A stretch of 64,000 bases of DNA from Micromonospora chokoriensis (GTDB lineage Bacteria > Actinomycetota > Actinomycetes > Mycobacteriales > Micromonosporaceae), in the NCBI RefSeq assembly GCF_900091505.1, contig NZ_LT607409.1:1674001-1738000 (forward strand), read 5' to 3'. Below the pieces are notes generated by a model. It saw nothing but the letters and a program-made list of their open reading frames with translations. It did no database searches and had not been told where the DNA came from. Positions 37,413 through 47,611 of this stretch are shown here, in pieces. The first letter of the stretch is position 1, and every line of letters begins with the position of its first letter. A program made the translations under genes and the position numbers.

Positions 37413-39107
37413 GTGGTGAGCAAGCGCTTCACCGCCGGTGCTGTCGCGACAGCGGCAGTGTTGGCACTGACGGCTGCGGGGCTGGGTGTACCGGCCAGCG
37501 CCGCGCCGAGCACCTCCCGCACCTTCACCGTCGTCGCCGAGGACGGCGTCGCGGCCGAGACGGCGGTAGCCGCGATCCGGGCGGCCGGTGGCACCGTGGT
37601 GTCCCGGTCCGACGAGGTCGGCATGTACCAGGTCACCAGCGACCGGGCCGACTTCGCGGCCAGGGCGACCGCCGCTGCGACGCTGATCGGCGCCGCCGAG
37701 CAGAAGGCCATCGGCCGCAAGCCCAAGCTGGACCGGGTCGAGCAGGAGCACCTGACCGCAGCCACCCGTGCTGCTGCCGCTGGTGCCGCCGCCCGCAAGG
37801 GCGCCAAACTCGACCCGCTCGACGACAAGCTCTGGGGCCTGACGATGCTCCGGGCCGACAAGGCCCGCAAGATCGAGCCGGGTGACCGTCGGGTGACCGT
37901 CGGCGTGCTCGACACCGGCGTCGACGCCAGCAACCCGGACATCGCGCCCAACTTCAACTGGGCGCTGTCGCGCAACTTCGCCCCCGACCTGACCGATGTG
38001 GACGGCCCCTGCGAGGTGCCGAGCTGCCTCGACCCGGTGGGCACCGACGACGGTGGGCACGGCACCCACGTGGCCGGCACCATCGGTGCCGCCGCCAACG
38101 GCTTCGGCCTCTCCGGTGTCGCCCCGAACGTCTCGCTCGTCGAACTCAAGGGTGGCCAGGACTCCGGCTACTTCTTCCTCGAGCCGGTGGTCAACGCCCT
38201 CCTACACGCCGGCCGGTCCGGCATCGACGTGGTCAACATGTCGTTCTACGTCGACCCGTGGCTCTACAACTGCACCGCCAACCCGGCCGACACGCCCGAG
38301 GACCAGGCCGAACAGCGCGCCATCATCAAGGCGATGAAGCGGGCGTTGGTCTTCGCCCACAACAAGGGCGTCACCCTGGTCGGTGCGCTCGGCAACAACA
38401 ACGAAGACCTGGGCGCGCCGCGCACCGACACCACCAGCCCGGACTACGGCGCCGACCCGTACCCGCGACCGATCGACAACGAGAGCTGCTGGGACCTGCC
38501 CACCGAAGGCCCGCACGTCATCGGTGTGTCGTCGGTCGGCCCGTCCGGCAAGAAGTCGGACTTCTCCAACTACGGCACCGAGCAGATCTCGGTGGCGGCC
38601 CCGGGTGGTTGGTTCCGGGACGGCTTCGGCACCGACACGTTCCGGACCGACGCCAACATGATCCTGTCCGCGTACCCGAAGCACGTGCTCCAGGAGGAGG
38701 GCTCGGTCGACGCCGACGGCAACATTGTCGCCGGTTTCGAGGAGTCGGTCTTCAAGCAGTGCAAGGCCAACGGTGAGTGCGGCTACTACACCTACCTCCA
38801 GGGCACCTCGATGGCGTCCCCGCACGCCGCCGGTGTCGCCGCGCTGATCGTCAGCCGGTACGGCAAGGCGCAGGGCCGGTCCGGCTTCGGCATGTCGCCG
38901 GACCTGGTCGAGCAGCACCTTTACCGCACGGCCGCCGAGCACGCCTGCCCGGAGCCGCGGTTGCAGCAGTACCGCAACGAGGGCCGGGACGAGACCTACG
39001 ACGCGTACTGCGCCGGTGGGGTCAACTTCAACGGCTTCTACGGCTACGGGATCGTCGACGCCTACGCGGCGGTGAAGACCCCGCTCAAGCCGAACGCCCG
39101 CCCGTAA
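37413..39107 (+). CDS. Secreted subtilisin-like serine protease (S8)
   Basis: 564 residues. Signal peptide (to about residue 30, PASAAP), an N-terminal propeptide (TFTVVAEDGVAAETAVAAIR), then the S8 catalytic domain. The triad lies in VGVLDTGVDASNPD (Asp), GGHGTHVAGTIG (His) and GTSMASPHAAG (Ser). A long insertion with several cysteines lies between His and Ser. GTG at 37413 follows AGAGGA. Secreted protease for nutrition or processing; single-gene unit with its own terminator. Confidence 0.93.
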   Translation: MVSKRFTAGAVATAAVLALTAAGLGVPASAAPSTSRTFTVVAEDGVAAETAVAAIRAAGGTVVSRSDEVGMYQVTSDRADFAARATAAATLIGAAEQKAIGRKPKLDRVEQEHLTAATRAAAAGAAARKGAKLDPLDDKLWGLTMLRADKARKIEPGDRRVTVGVLDTGVDASNPDIAPNFNWALSRNFAPDLTDVDGPCEVPSCLDPVGTDDGGHGTHVAGTIGAAANGFGLSGVAPNVSLVELKGGQDSGYFFLEPVVNALLHAGRSGIDVVNMSFYVDPWLYNCTANPADTPEDQAEQRAIIKAMKRALVFAHNKGVTLVGALGNNNEDLGAPRTDTTSPDYGADPYPRPIDNESCWDLPTEGPHVIGVSSVGPSGKKSDFSNYGTEQISVAAPGGWFRDGFGTDTFRTDANMILSAYPKHVLQEEGSVDADGNIVAGFEESVFKQCKANGECGYYTYLQGTSMASPHAAGVAALIVSRYGKAQGRSGFGMSPDLVEQHLYRTAAEHACPEPRLQQYRNEGRDETYDAYCAGGVNFNGFYGYGIVDAYAAVKTPLKPNARP

Positions 39108-39117
39108 GGCACCACCC

Positions 39118-39153
39118 GGCGGGCCCGGTCGACAGGGGTCGACCGGGCCCGCC
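39118..39153 (+). terminator. Strong terminator after the subtilisin gene
   Basis: Perfect 16-bp stem (39118-39133 with 39138-39153) and a 4-nt AGGG loop, 10 bp after the stop. Confidence 0.88.
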
Positions 39154-39208
39154 GGCGTATCGGGTCGCTCGCCGGCCCTTCCGTGCGGGCCGCTCGCCGG
39201 CCTGGGTT

Positions 39209-39286
39209 TGATCCACTCGCGTTCTTGGAAATCGCGCTATCGAAGGCCGGTTGACACCGCGCTTGCAGGGAATTCGAGTCGATCAA
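39209..39286. repeat. Intergenic palindromic repeat, copy 2
   Basis: Outer ends TTGATCCACTCGCGTTC and (inverted) TTGATCGACTCGAATTC, with a more degenerate interior around ATCGCGCTATCG. The outer edge matches copies at 4724 and 40671. It lies between the subtilisin terminator and the DUF559 gene. Confidence 0.7.
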
Positions 39287-39300
39287 GGCGGCCGGAGTGA

Positions 39301-40512
39301 TCACCGTCGCCAACCTCGGCTGGCCAGCGCGGCACGTACCTCACGGAGCACCGCTGGGAACTCGCCGTGCAGTCGTCGACTCGTCACGTGCAACACCAGC
39401 CAACCCGCGCCGACCAGGAGGTTCAGTCGGCGGCGATCGCGGTGCAGCTGGTCTGCGTCGGAGTGCCACTGCCCGTCGTACTCGACCGCCACCCGATATT
39501 CCGGCCACGCCAGATCGGGATGCAGGACCACCCCGGTGGGCAGGCGTATCGGATGCTGGACGACCGGGCGCGGCAGCCCGCCGAGTATGAGACGCACGCG
39601 CAGGTGCGACTCCGGCGGAGACTGGGCTCCGCCGTCGGCCAGGTCGAAGAGCCACCGCGCCCGCCGCCCACCCGGCCGGTCGGCGTTGTGGTCGGCCATG
39701 GCGGCCAGCGCGCCGCGATCGGTCAACCCCTGACCGAGCAGCGAGTCGATGATGGCGACAGCGCGGAGCGGGTCAAGCCAGACGGCCGTTTCCCAGGCTG
39801 CCCGCTCGGGGTCGGAACGGGGGATCAGGCCACCCGGGTGACAACTGAAACCGGGCATCAAGGCAGTCGTCCGACTGTCGCCCGGTCGGAATGTCCTGGC
39901 CTCTGGTCCGACCGTCAACGCATTGGGACTGGTCGCCGTGTCTCCTGGCCTGGCGGTCGTGCCGTCAGGTCTGGTGGCGGTCGTGCTGCCAGGTCTGGTC
40001 GTCATGCCGCCCGGTGGCCGGCCTGCGCCGGGTGGTCGGCCTGCGCCGGGTGGTCGGCCTGCGCCCGGTGGACGCCCAGGGCCTGTCGGACGCCCAGGGC
40101 CGGGTGGACGGCGGAGGGACGGTGACTGCCCGGCTCGCTCCGGTGCCCCGCTGTCGGGCAGTGGGGTGATGGCGTTGACGTGCACGCGGAGGCCGCGCTG
40201 TGGCCCGATCCGAGGCGATCGCGGCACGAGGACGTGTACGTCGTCGGTGAAGGCCGCGGCGTGTTCGACACCGAGCAGGTACGCGGCCGATGGGCCACCG
40301 ACGGTCACCCCGGGCGGAAGTCGGAGGAGCGCGGCGCGACAGGCCAGGGTGTGGTCCCGGTCGAGCCGTGCGTCGGCGTAGATGTCGTGGCGCAGCCGCA
40401 CCCAGGCGGCGCTGCGTAGCTGGTGCTCGGTGAGCAGGCCCTCCCGAACGGCGTTGGAGCCACGGAAAACCTGCCAGGTCAGAGCATCGGGGCGGTGCGG
40501 ACGAGGTGGCAT
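39301..40512 (-). CDS. DUF559 (PD-(D/E)XK-like) domain protein
   Basis: 403 residues from an ATG at 40512. The N-terminal half resembles AbiEi-type winged-helix proteins (HQLRSAAWVRLRHDIYAD, GPSAAYLLGVEHA). A low-complexity insert of about 90 residues follows, with hexapeptide units of the type GRPPGA (18-bp DNA repeats near 40013-40075). The C-terminus carries a Vsr/DUF559 nuclease-like core: LHPDLAWPEYRVAVEYDG, HRDRRRLNLLVGAGW. Such proteins are common in Micromonosporaceae; DNA cleavage is possible but unproven. Confidence 0.78.
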   Translation of the reverse strand: MPPRPHRPDALTWQVFRGSNAVREGLLTEHQLRSAAWVRLRHDIYADARLDRDHTLACRAALLRLPPGVTVGGPSAAYLLGVEHAAAFTDDVHVLVPRSPRIGPQRGLRVHVNAITPLPDSGAPERAGQSPSLRRPPGPGRPTGPGRPPGAGRPPGAGRPPGAGRPPGGMTTRPGSTTATRPDGTTARPGDTATSPNALTVGPEARTFRPGDSRTTALMPGFSCHPGGLIPRSDPERAAWETAVWLDPLRAVAIIDSLLGQGLTDRGALAAMADHNADRPGGRRARWLFDLADGGAQSPPESHLRVRLILGGLPRPVVQHPIRLPTGVVLHPDLAWPEYRVAVEYDGQWHSDADQLHRDRRRLNLLVGAGWLVLHVTSRRLHGEFPAVLREVRAALASRGWRR

Positions 40513-40670
40513 GCGGAGCAGCCTGCCGACCGCCGACCGACCACCGGAACCCCTGTGGACAACCCGACCCGGGACGACCGGCCGAGCCTGTGGACGACCG
40601 GGACTCCGCACACTGATCGTGGTATGACCCGCCCGGCGTTGTGGGCGGAAGAGGCCGGTCATCGGGGGGC

Positions 40671-40746
40671 GATCCACTCGCGTTACTGAAAGTCGGGCCA
40701 TCACTGGCAGTGCGATACCCCGTCATTCAAGAACACGAGTCGATCA
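40671..40746. repeat. Intergenic palindromic repeat, copy 3
   Basis: Left arm GATCCACTCGCGTTACTGAA and right arm (inverted) GATCGACTCGTGTTCTTGAA agree at most positions over about 34 bases around a short centre. Same family as the copies at 4724 and 39209. It lies in the 289-bp gap between the DUF559 and IclR genes, which otherwise shows nothing I can support. Confidence 0.7.
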
Positions 40747-40801
40747 AGCGCGTGTTGGGGCGGCGGGCGGTTGAGTGGAGAGCGGGCGGACAGCGAATGG
40801 G

Positions 40802-41737
40802 TCAGCTCAGGGCGTTGGCGATGGCTTCCGCGGCGGCCCGCACCTGGGGGCCGATCGTGTCGACGTCCAGCGGGGCGAGCGCGACCACCCCGACGCTGGC
40901 CTCCAGCCCGGGCACACCCAGCACCGGTGCGGCCACCCCGTACGCCCCGGCCTGCAACTCTCCGCTGCTGCTCACCGGCTCCGCCAGCCCGGTTCGACCG
41001 GCCAGGATGGCCCTTCCCGCCGCCCCCCGGTCCAGCGGATGCCGTGCCCCGGCCCGGTACGCGACGTGGAACGACGTCCAGCTCGGCTCGACCACGGCCA
41101 GCGCAACGCCGTCGCCGGCCTCGACCACTGTCAGGTGCGCGGTCGCGCCGGCCTGCTCGGCGAGACGTCGTAGTGCGGGCAGCGCGCCCTCGGCGAGCAG
41201 CGGCTGAGCGCGTCGGGCCAGGTGCAGCAGCCCGGCGCCGAGGCGCAGTCGGCCGTCGCTGTCCCGCCGCAGCATGCCGTGCCCGATCAGCGGACTGACC
41301 AGTCGATAGACGGCCGCGCGGCCGATGCCGAGTTGGTGCGCGGCCTCGGTGACGGTCAGACCGCCCGGGACGTCCGCGACCAGGTGCAGCAACCGCAACC
41401 CCCGGTCGAGGGTCTGCGACGCCTCCCCGACCCGCCCCGTGACGCCGCCGGCCTGTCCCGCACCGGTGTCGGCCTGTCCCGCGCCGGTGTCGGCCCGCCC
41501 CGCGCCGGTGTCGGCCCGCCCCGCCGGGCCACCTGCCCGCTCAGCAGAACCGTCGGCCCGCCCCGCCGGGCCACGTGCCCGCTCAGCAGAACCGTCGGCC
41601 CGCCCGGCAAGGCCGTCGGCCTGCACCGCTACGCCGTCGGCCTGGCTCGGGAGCCCGGCGGCGGGGGCGCTGGGGTCGGCCGGAGTCGCACCGGAGCGTG
41701 CGGTCGCATCCACGCCTGGCAGCGTACGACCCGGCAC
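40802..41737 (-). CDS. IclR-family transcriptional regulator with repeat-rich N-terminus
   Basis: Up to 311 residues. The IclR core begins near residue 107: helix-turn-helix (LTVTEAAHQLGIGRAAVYRL) and effector domain (AYRAGARHPLDRGAAGRAIL). The preceding 100 residues are tandem repeats of the kinds GRADGSAERA and GADTGAGRA, unusual for IclR proteins. The only in-frame starts found are GTGs at 41737 and 41713, upstream of the repeats, so they should be translated. It diverges from cysS, 39 bp away. Effector unknown. Confidence 0.78.
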   Translation of the reverse strand: MPGRTLPGVDATARSGATPADPSAPAAGLPSQADGVAVQADGLAGRADGSAERARGPAGRADGSAERAGGPAGRADTGAGRADTGAGQADTGAGQAGGVTGRVGEASQTLDRGLRLLHLVADVPGGLTVTEAAHQLGIGRAAVYRLVSPLIGHGMLRRDSDGRLRLGAGLLHLARRAQPLLAEGALPALRRLAEQAGATAHLTVVEAGDGVALAVVEPSWTSFHVAYRAGARHPLDRGAAGRAILAGRTGLAEPVSSSGELQAGAYGVAAPVLGVPGLEASVGVVALAPLDVDTIGPQVRAAAEAIANALS

Positions 41738-41776
41738 CGGCGGACCCGGACAGGCACGGACAGCTACCCTTGTGAG

Positions 41777-43192
41777 GTGACGCTACGCCTGTATGACACC
41801 GCCACCCGATCGGTGCGGGACTTCGTCCCGCGGGAAGCCGGCAAGGTGGGGGTCTACCTGTGTGGTCTCACTCTGCAGGCTCCGCCGCACATCGGTCACC
41901 TTCGCTCCGGCGTCAACTATGACGTGTTGCGTCGCTGGCTGCTGGCCGCCGGCTACGAGGTCACCTTCATCCGCAACCTGACCGACATCGACGACAAGAT
42001 TCTCGTCAAGGCGGGTGACCAGGGGCGACCGTTCTGGTCGATCGCGTACGCGAACGAGCTGCTCCTCGCCGAGTCGTACCGGTCGTTGAACGTGTTGCCG
42101 CCCACCTACGAGCCGCGCGCCACCGGGCACATCCCGGAGATGCACGAGCTGATCACGAAGTTGATCGCGGACGGGCACGCGTACCCGGCCACCGACGGGT
42201 CCGGCGACGTCTACTTCGACGTGGCGTCCTGGCCGGCGTACGGGTCGCTGTCGGGTCAGTCGCCGGACGCGATGCAGTCGGCCGGGGACGCACCGGACCG
42301 GGGCAAGCGGGATCCGCGGGACTTCGCGCTCTGGAAGGGTGCCAAACCGGACGAGCCGGCCGACGCGTACTGGCCGTCGCCCTGGGGGTTGGGCCGCCCG
42401 GGCTGGCACATCGAGTGCTCGGCGATGTGCTGGCGCTATCTGGGCCCGGAGTTCGACATCCACGGCGGCGGGCTGGACCTGACGTTCCCGCACCACGAGA
42501 ACGAGATCGCCCAGTCCCAGGCCGCCGGGCTGCCGTTCGCCCGCTACTGGGTGCACCACGGGCTGCTCAGCATCGGTGGGGCCAAGATGGGCAAGTCCGC
42601 GGGCAACGCGCTGGGCCTGGCGTACGTGGATTCGCTCGGGGTCCGGCCGGTGGAGCTGCGTTACTACTACGCCGCCGCGCACTACCGCTCGGTGATCGAC
42701 TACTCGGAGGATTCGCTGCGCGACGCGGCCACCGCGTACCGCCGGATCGAGGGTTTCGTGCAGCGGGCGGCCGAGCGGGTCGGCGCCGGGCAGTTGGGCG
42801 AGCTGCCGGCCGGGTTCGTGGCGGCGATGGACGACGACCTCAACACGTCCGCCGCGCTGGCCGTGCTGCAACAGCACCTGCGGGACGGCAACACCGCGCT
42901 GAGCGCCGGCGACGATGTGACCGTCCGCACCACCCTGGCCGTGGTACGGGCAATGCTGGATATCCTCGGGATCGACCCCCTCGACCCGGCCTGGACCGGT
43001 GGCGGCCAACCAGATGATCTGCGTGCCGTGGTGGACTCCCTGATCGCGCTGGCCCTGGAGCAGCGCGCGCAGGCCCGGGGCCGCAAGGACTGGGCCGCCG
43101 CAGACGCGGTACGTGACCAGCTCAAGGTGGCCGGCGTGGTGGTCGAGGACACCCCCCAGGGCCCCCGTTGGACTATTGGAGAGCAGGACTGA
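41777..43192 (+). CDS. cysS: Cysteinyl-tRNA synthetase
   Basis: 471 residues. It charges tRNA-Cys. HIGH motif in [10 protein letters not shown]; zinc ligands in VYLCG, HIECSAM and [10 protein letters not shown]; the KMSKS loop reads AKMGKSAGN, with Gly in place of the first Ser. GTG at 41777, with GAGGTG just before. rlmB overlaps its stop by one base. The paralogue MshC also exists in actinobacteria, but length and the rlmB neighbour favour CysS. Confidence 0.93.
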   Translation: MTLRLYDTATRSVRDFVPREAGKVGVYLCGLTLQAPPHIGHLRSGVNYDVLRRWLLAAGYEVTFIRNLTDIDDKILVKAGDQGRPFWSIAYANELLLAESYRSLNVLPPTYEPRATGHIPEMHELITKLIADGHAYPATDGSGDVYFDVASWPAYGSLSGQSPDAMQSAGDAPDRGKRDPRDFALWKGAKPDEPADAYWPSPWGLGRPGWHIECSAMCWRYLGPEFDIHGGGLDLTFPHHENEIAQSQAAGLPFARYWVHHGLLSIGGAKMGKSAGNALGLAYVDSLGVRPVELRYYYAAAHYRSVIDYSEDSLRDAATAYRRIEGFVQRAAERVGAGQLGELPAGFVAAMDDDLNTSAALAVLQQHLRDGNTALSAGDDVTVRTTLAVVRAMLDILGIDPLDPAWTGGGQPDDLRAVVDSLIALALEQRAQARGRKDWAAADAVRDQLKVAGVVVEDTPQGPRWTIGEQD

Positions 43193-44322
43193 TGGCCGGC
43201 AACTCGCAGCGCCGTGGCCGGCGACTGACGTCGAAGGCGGGCGCCCCCAAGGGCTCCGGCGGCAAGAACAAGGACTCGTTGGCCGGACGGGGTCGCACCC
43301 TGCCCGCTGACGAGCGGCCGTGGCACAAGGGCTACTCGGGCACCGAGAAGCTGCCGCAGCGCACCGCCTGGAAGCAGGACAAGGAGCGCCGGGTGGCGGC
43401 CGAGGAGGGGCGCGCCCCGAAGATCGGTCAGCCGGGCACCAAGGACACCACCTGGGGCAAGGGTGGCGGTCGGGGCGTACCGATGGGTCGTGGCGCGACC
43501 GGCGGTCGGGGTGGCAAGCCCACCGCGCGGTCCGGTCCCCGGGTCTCCCCGGGGCGCAAGTCCAACCCGTCCAAGGACGCCCCGGAGCTGTTGGTCGGGC
43601 GTAACCCGGTGCTGGAGGCGCTGCGCGCCCAGGTGCCGGCGACGGCGCTCTACACGGCCCAGGGCATCGACGTGGACGAGCGGACCAAGGAGATCATCCG
43701 GACCGCCGCCGACCGGGGCATCGCTAACCTGGAGATCAGCCGGGCCGAGTTGGACCGGATGACCGGTGGGGTGCTGCACCAGGGCGTCGGGTTGCAGGTG
43801 CCGCCGTTCGCGTACCAGCCCTTCGAGGACATGGTCGCCGCTTCCCTGGAGCAGCAGGCCCCACTGCTGGTCGCGCTGGACGGTGTCACCGATCCCCGCA
43901 ACCTGGGTGCGGTGATCCGGTCGGCTGCGGCGTTCGGCGCGCAGGGTGTCTTCGTACCCGAGCGTCGTGCTGCCGGAATCACCGCGACCGCCTGGCGGAC
44001 CAGCGCCGGCGCGGCCGCGCGGGTGCCCGTGGCGCAGGTGACCAACCTGACCCGGTCGTTGAAGGCGTGCCGGGACGCCGGCTTCATGGTGGTCGGCCTG
44101 GACGCCGACGGCGACACCGACCTGTACGACCTGGAGGCCGCCGTCGGCCCGCTGGTGGTGGTGGTCGGTTCCGAGGGCCGGGGTCTGTCCCGCCTGGTCG
44201 GGGAGACCTGCGACCTGACCGTCAGCATTCCGATGATCTCCGAGGTCGAGTCGCTCAACGCCAGCGTGGCGGCGGCGGTCGCCCTGGCCGAGGTCGCCCG
44301 GCGGCGGTCCGTCGAGCTGTAG
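43192..44322 (+). CDS. rlmB: 23S rRNA 2'-O-ribose methyltransferase (SpoU family)
   Basis: 376 residues. The first 125 are a basic, Gly-rich disordered extension usual in actinobacteria. The SpoU substrate-binding domain follows ([13 protein letters not shown]), then the trefoil-knot SAM domain with [30 protein letters not shown] and [18 protein letters not shown]. It methylates a ribose in 23S rRNA. Translationally coupled to cysS (TGATG). Confidence 0.92.
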   Translation: MAGNSQRRGRRLTSKAGAPKGSGGKNKDSLAGRGRTLPADERPWHKGYSGTEKLPQRTAWKQDKERRVAAEEGRAPKIGQPGTKDTTWGKGGGRGVPMGRGATGGRGGKPTARSGPRVSPGRKSNPSKDAPELLVGRNPVLEALRAQVPATALYTAQGIDVDERTKEIIRTAADRGIANLEISRAELDRMTGGVLHQGVGLQVPPFAYQPFEDMVAASLEQQAPLLVALDGVTDPRNLGAVIRSAAAFGAQGVFVPERRAAGITATAWRTSAGAAARVPVAQVTNLTRSLKACRDAGFMVVGLDADGDTDLYDLEAAVGPLVVVVGSEGRGLSRLVGETCDLTVSIPMISEVESLNASVAAAVALAEVARRRSVEL

Positions 44323-44331
44323 ACCCGATCC

Positions 44332-44357
44332 AGCCCCTCCCGCACGCGGGAGGGGCT
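44332..44357. terminator. Bidirectional terminator
   Basis: AGCCCCTCCCGC (44332-44343) and its exact complement (44346-44357), between convergent rlmB and the sensor-domain gene whose stop it touches. Confidence 0.82.
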
Positions 44358-44943
44358 AGATCTGGTGGGTCCACGCGATGAAGAGCAGCGCCCCGGCGAC
44401 CGCCATCAGCAGCACGGTCGGCAGCAACCAGAACGGGCTCCGCTCCCCGTGCAGGCGACCGGTGAGCCGCTGGTGCACGGCGGCGATGCCGATCAGCGCG
44501 ACCAGCCCGGCGGCGGCCAGCGGTAGGCCGATGAGGAAGTGCGCCAGCCAGGCGCCGCCCCGGGTCGGGCCACCCCAGGAACTGTCGTACGGGCCGGGCT
44601 CCACCACGCCGTACAGCACCCCGCGCAGCACCATGAGCACCTCGACGCCGATCGGGAGCAGGGCCACCGCACCGACGAGCAGGCTGAGCGCCGCGTGGCC
44701 GAGCACCGCGATCGTCCCGGGCCGTCGGCCGGGCTCGGCCGTCGACGGCAGTCGAAGCAGCCAGGTACGCAGAGCGCGCCACCGTGCGACAGCGGCGGCG
44801 GAGCGCCCCAGTGGGGCGGCCACCAGTGCGAACACGGCGACCGGGACCAGCGCCGCGGAGTAGGCGAGGCTGCGGCCGGCCAGGCGGGCGGCCCGGTACG
44901 GCCGACCGGGGATGGTCGGGTGGGCGGTGGCGGTCGTGCGCAT
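44356..44943 (-). CDS. Membrane sensor-domain protein
   Basis: 195 residues with four or five membrane helices. VLYGVVEPGPYDSSWGGPTR between helices is the hallmark of the putative sensor domain (PF13796) found in front of histidine kinases. Here it stands alone without a kinase, so its role is unclear. Start ATG at 44943 with GAGGAGACACC before it. Confidence 0.72.
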   Translation of the reverse strand: MRTTATAHPTIPGRPYRAARLAGRSLAYSAALVPVAVFALVAAPLGRSAAAVARWRALRTWLLRLPSTAEPGRRPGTIAVLGHAALSLLVGAVALLPIGVEVLMVLRGVLYGVVEPGPYDSSWGGPTRGGAWLAHFLIGLPLAAAGLVALIGIAAVHQRLTGRLHGERSPFWLLPTVLLMAVAGALLFIAWTHQI

Positions 44944-45064
44944 GGTGTCTCCTCGGCGTCGGGATGCCGTGAAGATACGACCATGTCCGCGCGCGCCGGG
45001 TCACCCCACGGAGCCATTTCCGCGCTGGCTCCAGGGTCTGACAACCCCTCGCCGGTACGACGAA

Positions 45065-45094
45065 GGGGGCGGCCCGCCGAAGCGGACCGCCCCC
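45065..45094 (-). terminator. Terminator of msiK
   Basis: GGGGGCGG (45065-45072) pairs with CCGCCCCC (45087-45094); an inner CCGC/GCGG stem and a CGAA loop complete the hairpin. It begins 19 bp downstream of the msiK stop. Confidence 0.75.
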
Positions 45095-45112
45095 TGTCGG
45101 TAGGGCGTTACG

Positions 45113-46204
<1,092 letters not shown>

Positions 46205-46555
46205 GGTGAAGCGCTTCCTTTCACCGGCAGGAACGTGCCGGACGATCCGAGTGAAGGAGCGACCGGCACGTGTCCGTGCCGGCCAACGGACGGCGGCTCG
46301 GTCGCGAGGGCGCCGGGTCGTCGTCCGTGTCATGAACCGTAAACGTGTTTCCCCGTGCTGCCAAGGTGAGGGAGCAGGGAACGACGGTGGACCGGCTACG
46401 CATTCCGGTCACTCCGGCACGCTCGGACATCAATCGGCACACCGCCGAGCGCCGTGAAGGCGTATCGGCGTCGGGTTGTTGACGTTTCCCGTGCTCGGGA
46501 GGCCTCGCGAGCGGGATATCCGGAAGTCACTCGCTATGCTGACCTCGACACACGC
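46205..46555. promoter_or_regulatory. msiK leader and tRNA-Thr upstream region
   Basis: Next to msiK the palindrome GAAGCGCTTC (46208-46217) overlaps its ribosome site and resembles a LacI-type half-site pair. CCGGCAC (46263-46269) and GTGCCGG (46276-46282) form an exact hairpin, with a third GTGCCGG at 46235-46241. TATGCT at 46535-46540 is a likely -10 for the tRNA gene. No protein gene is apparent. Confidence 0.45.
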
Positions 46556-46632
46556 GCCCCTGTAGCTCAGCTGGCCAGAGCACTCGCCTTGTAAGCGAGA
46601 TGTCGCCGGTTCGATCCCGGCCGGGGGCTCCA
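46556..46632 (+). tRNA. tRNA-Thr (anticodon TGT)
   Basis: Full cloverleaf: acceptor stem GCCCCTG pairs with CGGGGGC, anticodon arm CTCGC-CTTGTAA-GCGAG with anticodon TGT, T-arm with GGTTCGATCCC. Ends TCCA, so the CCA is encoded. It reads threonine ACA and related codons. Confidence 0.96.
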
Positions 46633-46692
46633 TCTATACCCTCCGATCCCGCATCGGGGGGCGCAACGGTCGACCGGGTGAGACAGAGGCCG

Positions 46693-47094
46693 ATGAGTCG
46701 GGCGGTGGAGGAGTCGAACCGGGCGATGCTGCGCGCCCGGGATGCCATGGACCGGGCGTACGCCGAGCCCCTGGACATCCCCGCCCTGGCCCGGATCGCG
46801 CACGTCTCCGAAGCCCACTTCATCCGTACGTTCCGGGCCACGTTCGGTGAGACCCCGCACCGTTACCTGCAACGTCGTCGGGTCGAGCGGGCCATGACAA
46901 TGCTGGTGGAGACCGACCGGGACGTGACAGACGTCTGCTACGCCGTCGGCTTCGGCAGCCTGGGGACGTTCAGCCGGACGTTCCGGCAGATCGTCGGCGA
47001 GTCACCCTCGGATTTCCGGCGTCATCGCGTCGCGTCGGCCAACGTCCCGTCGTGCTTCACCAAAGCCTGGACGCGACCCAGCAGTTTTGGATAA
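46693..47094 (+). CDS. AraC-family regulator (DNA-binding domain only)
   Basis: 133 residues. Two helix-turn-helix motifs make up almost the whole protein: LDIPALARIAHVSEAHFIRT and VTDVCYAVGFGSLGTFSRTF. There is no separate sensor domain. The VOC gene starts 29 bp later; this regulator-VOC pairing is frequent in actinobacteria. Confidence 0.88.
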   Translation: MSRAVEESNRAMLRARDAMDRAYAEPLDIPALARIAHVSEAHFIRTFRATFGETPHRYLQRRRVERAMTMLVETDRDVTDVCYAVGFGSLGTFSRTFRQIVGESPSDFRRHRVASANVPSCFTKAWTRPSSFG

Positions 47095-47123
47095 GCAGCA
47101 GGTCACGGTCGACCTCTAACGTC

Positions 47124-47549
47124 ATGGGCATGACGATGAACGCGATCAGCCGCTCCCAGATCTACGTCCTCGACCAGGACGAGGCGCTCGATTTCTACGT
47201 GAACAAGCTCGGCATGGAGGTCAACACCGATCAGGATCTCGGCTTCATGCGGTGGCTGACTGTCAACCTGCCCGGCGACCCGGAGCGGGAGATCCTGCTG
47301 GAGAAGCCCGGCCCACCGGCGATGGACCCGGCCACCGCCGAGCAGGTCCGCGAGTTGCTCACGAAGGGCGCCCTGGGCGGGTACCTCTTCATGACCACCG
47401 ACGACGCCCACAAGACGCACGAGGACCTCGTGGCGAAGGGCGTCGAGATCACCGACGAGCCTACCGAACGCCCGTACGGGATCGACTTCGGCATCCGGGA
47501 CCCGTTCGGCAACAAGATCCGCATCGGCCAGATGTTCCCGCGCGCCTGA
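47124..47549 (+). CDS. VOC (glyoxalase/bleomycin-resistance) family protein
   Basis: 141 residues, one VOC module pair: SQIYVLDQDEALDFYVNKLG and DFGIRDPFGNKIRI. Members bind metals and include glyoxalases, dioxygenases and drug-binding proteins. Substrate unknown. ATG at 47124 or 47130. Probably cotranscribed with the AraC gene. Confidence 0.85.
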   Translation: MGMTMNAISRSQIYVLDQDEALDFYVNKLGMEVNTDQDLGFMRWLTVNLPGDPEREILLEKPGPPAMDPATAEQVRELLTKGALGGYLFMTTDDAHKTHEDLVAKGVEITDEPTERPYGIDFGIRDPFGNKIRIGQMFPRA

Positions 47550-47611
47550 CGGCGCGCAGCCGGAAGGCGCGGGGTCGCAACCGCGCCTCCCGGTGTGTTG
47601 GGGTGTTCGAC

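Noticed and set aside
35756..38149. A 797-codon minus-strand frame across EamA, HAD and subtilisin genes
   Set aside because: Shadow of three well-supported plus-strand genes.
40013..40110. CRISPR-like direct repeats
   Set aside because: Units are contiguous 18-bp coding repeats without spacers, inside the DUF559 gene.
39301..40512. AbiE-type toxin-antitoxin antitoxin
   Set aside because: The N-terminal half resembles AbiEi, but the C-terminus is DUF559 and no AbiEii nucleotidyltransferase toxin is adjacent.
41777..43192. Mycothiol ligase MshC
   Set aside because: MshC is a CysS paralogue, but the length, full zinc site and coupling to rlmB favour CysS.
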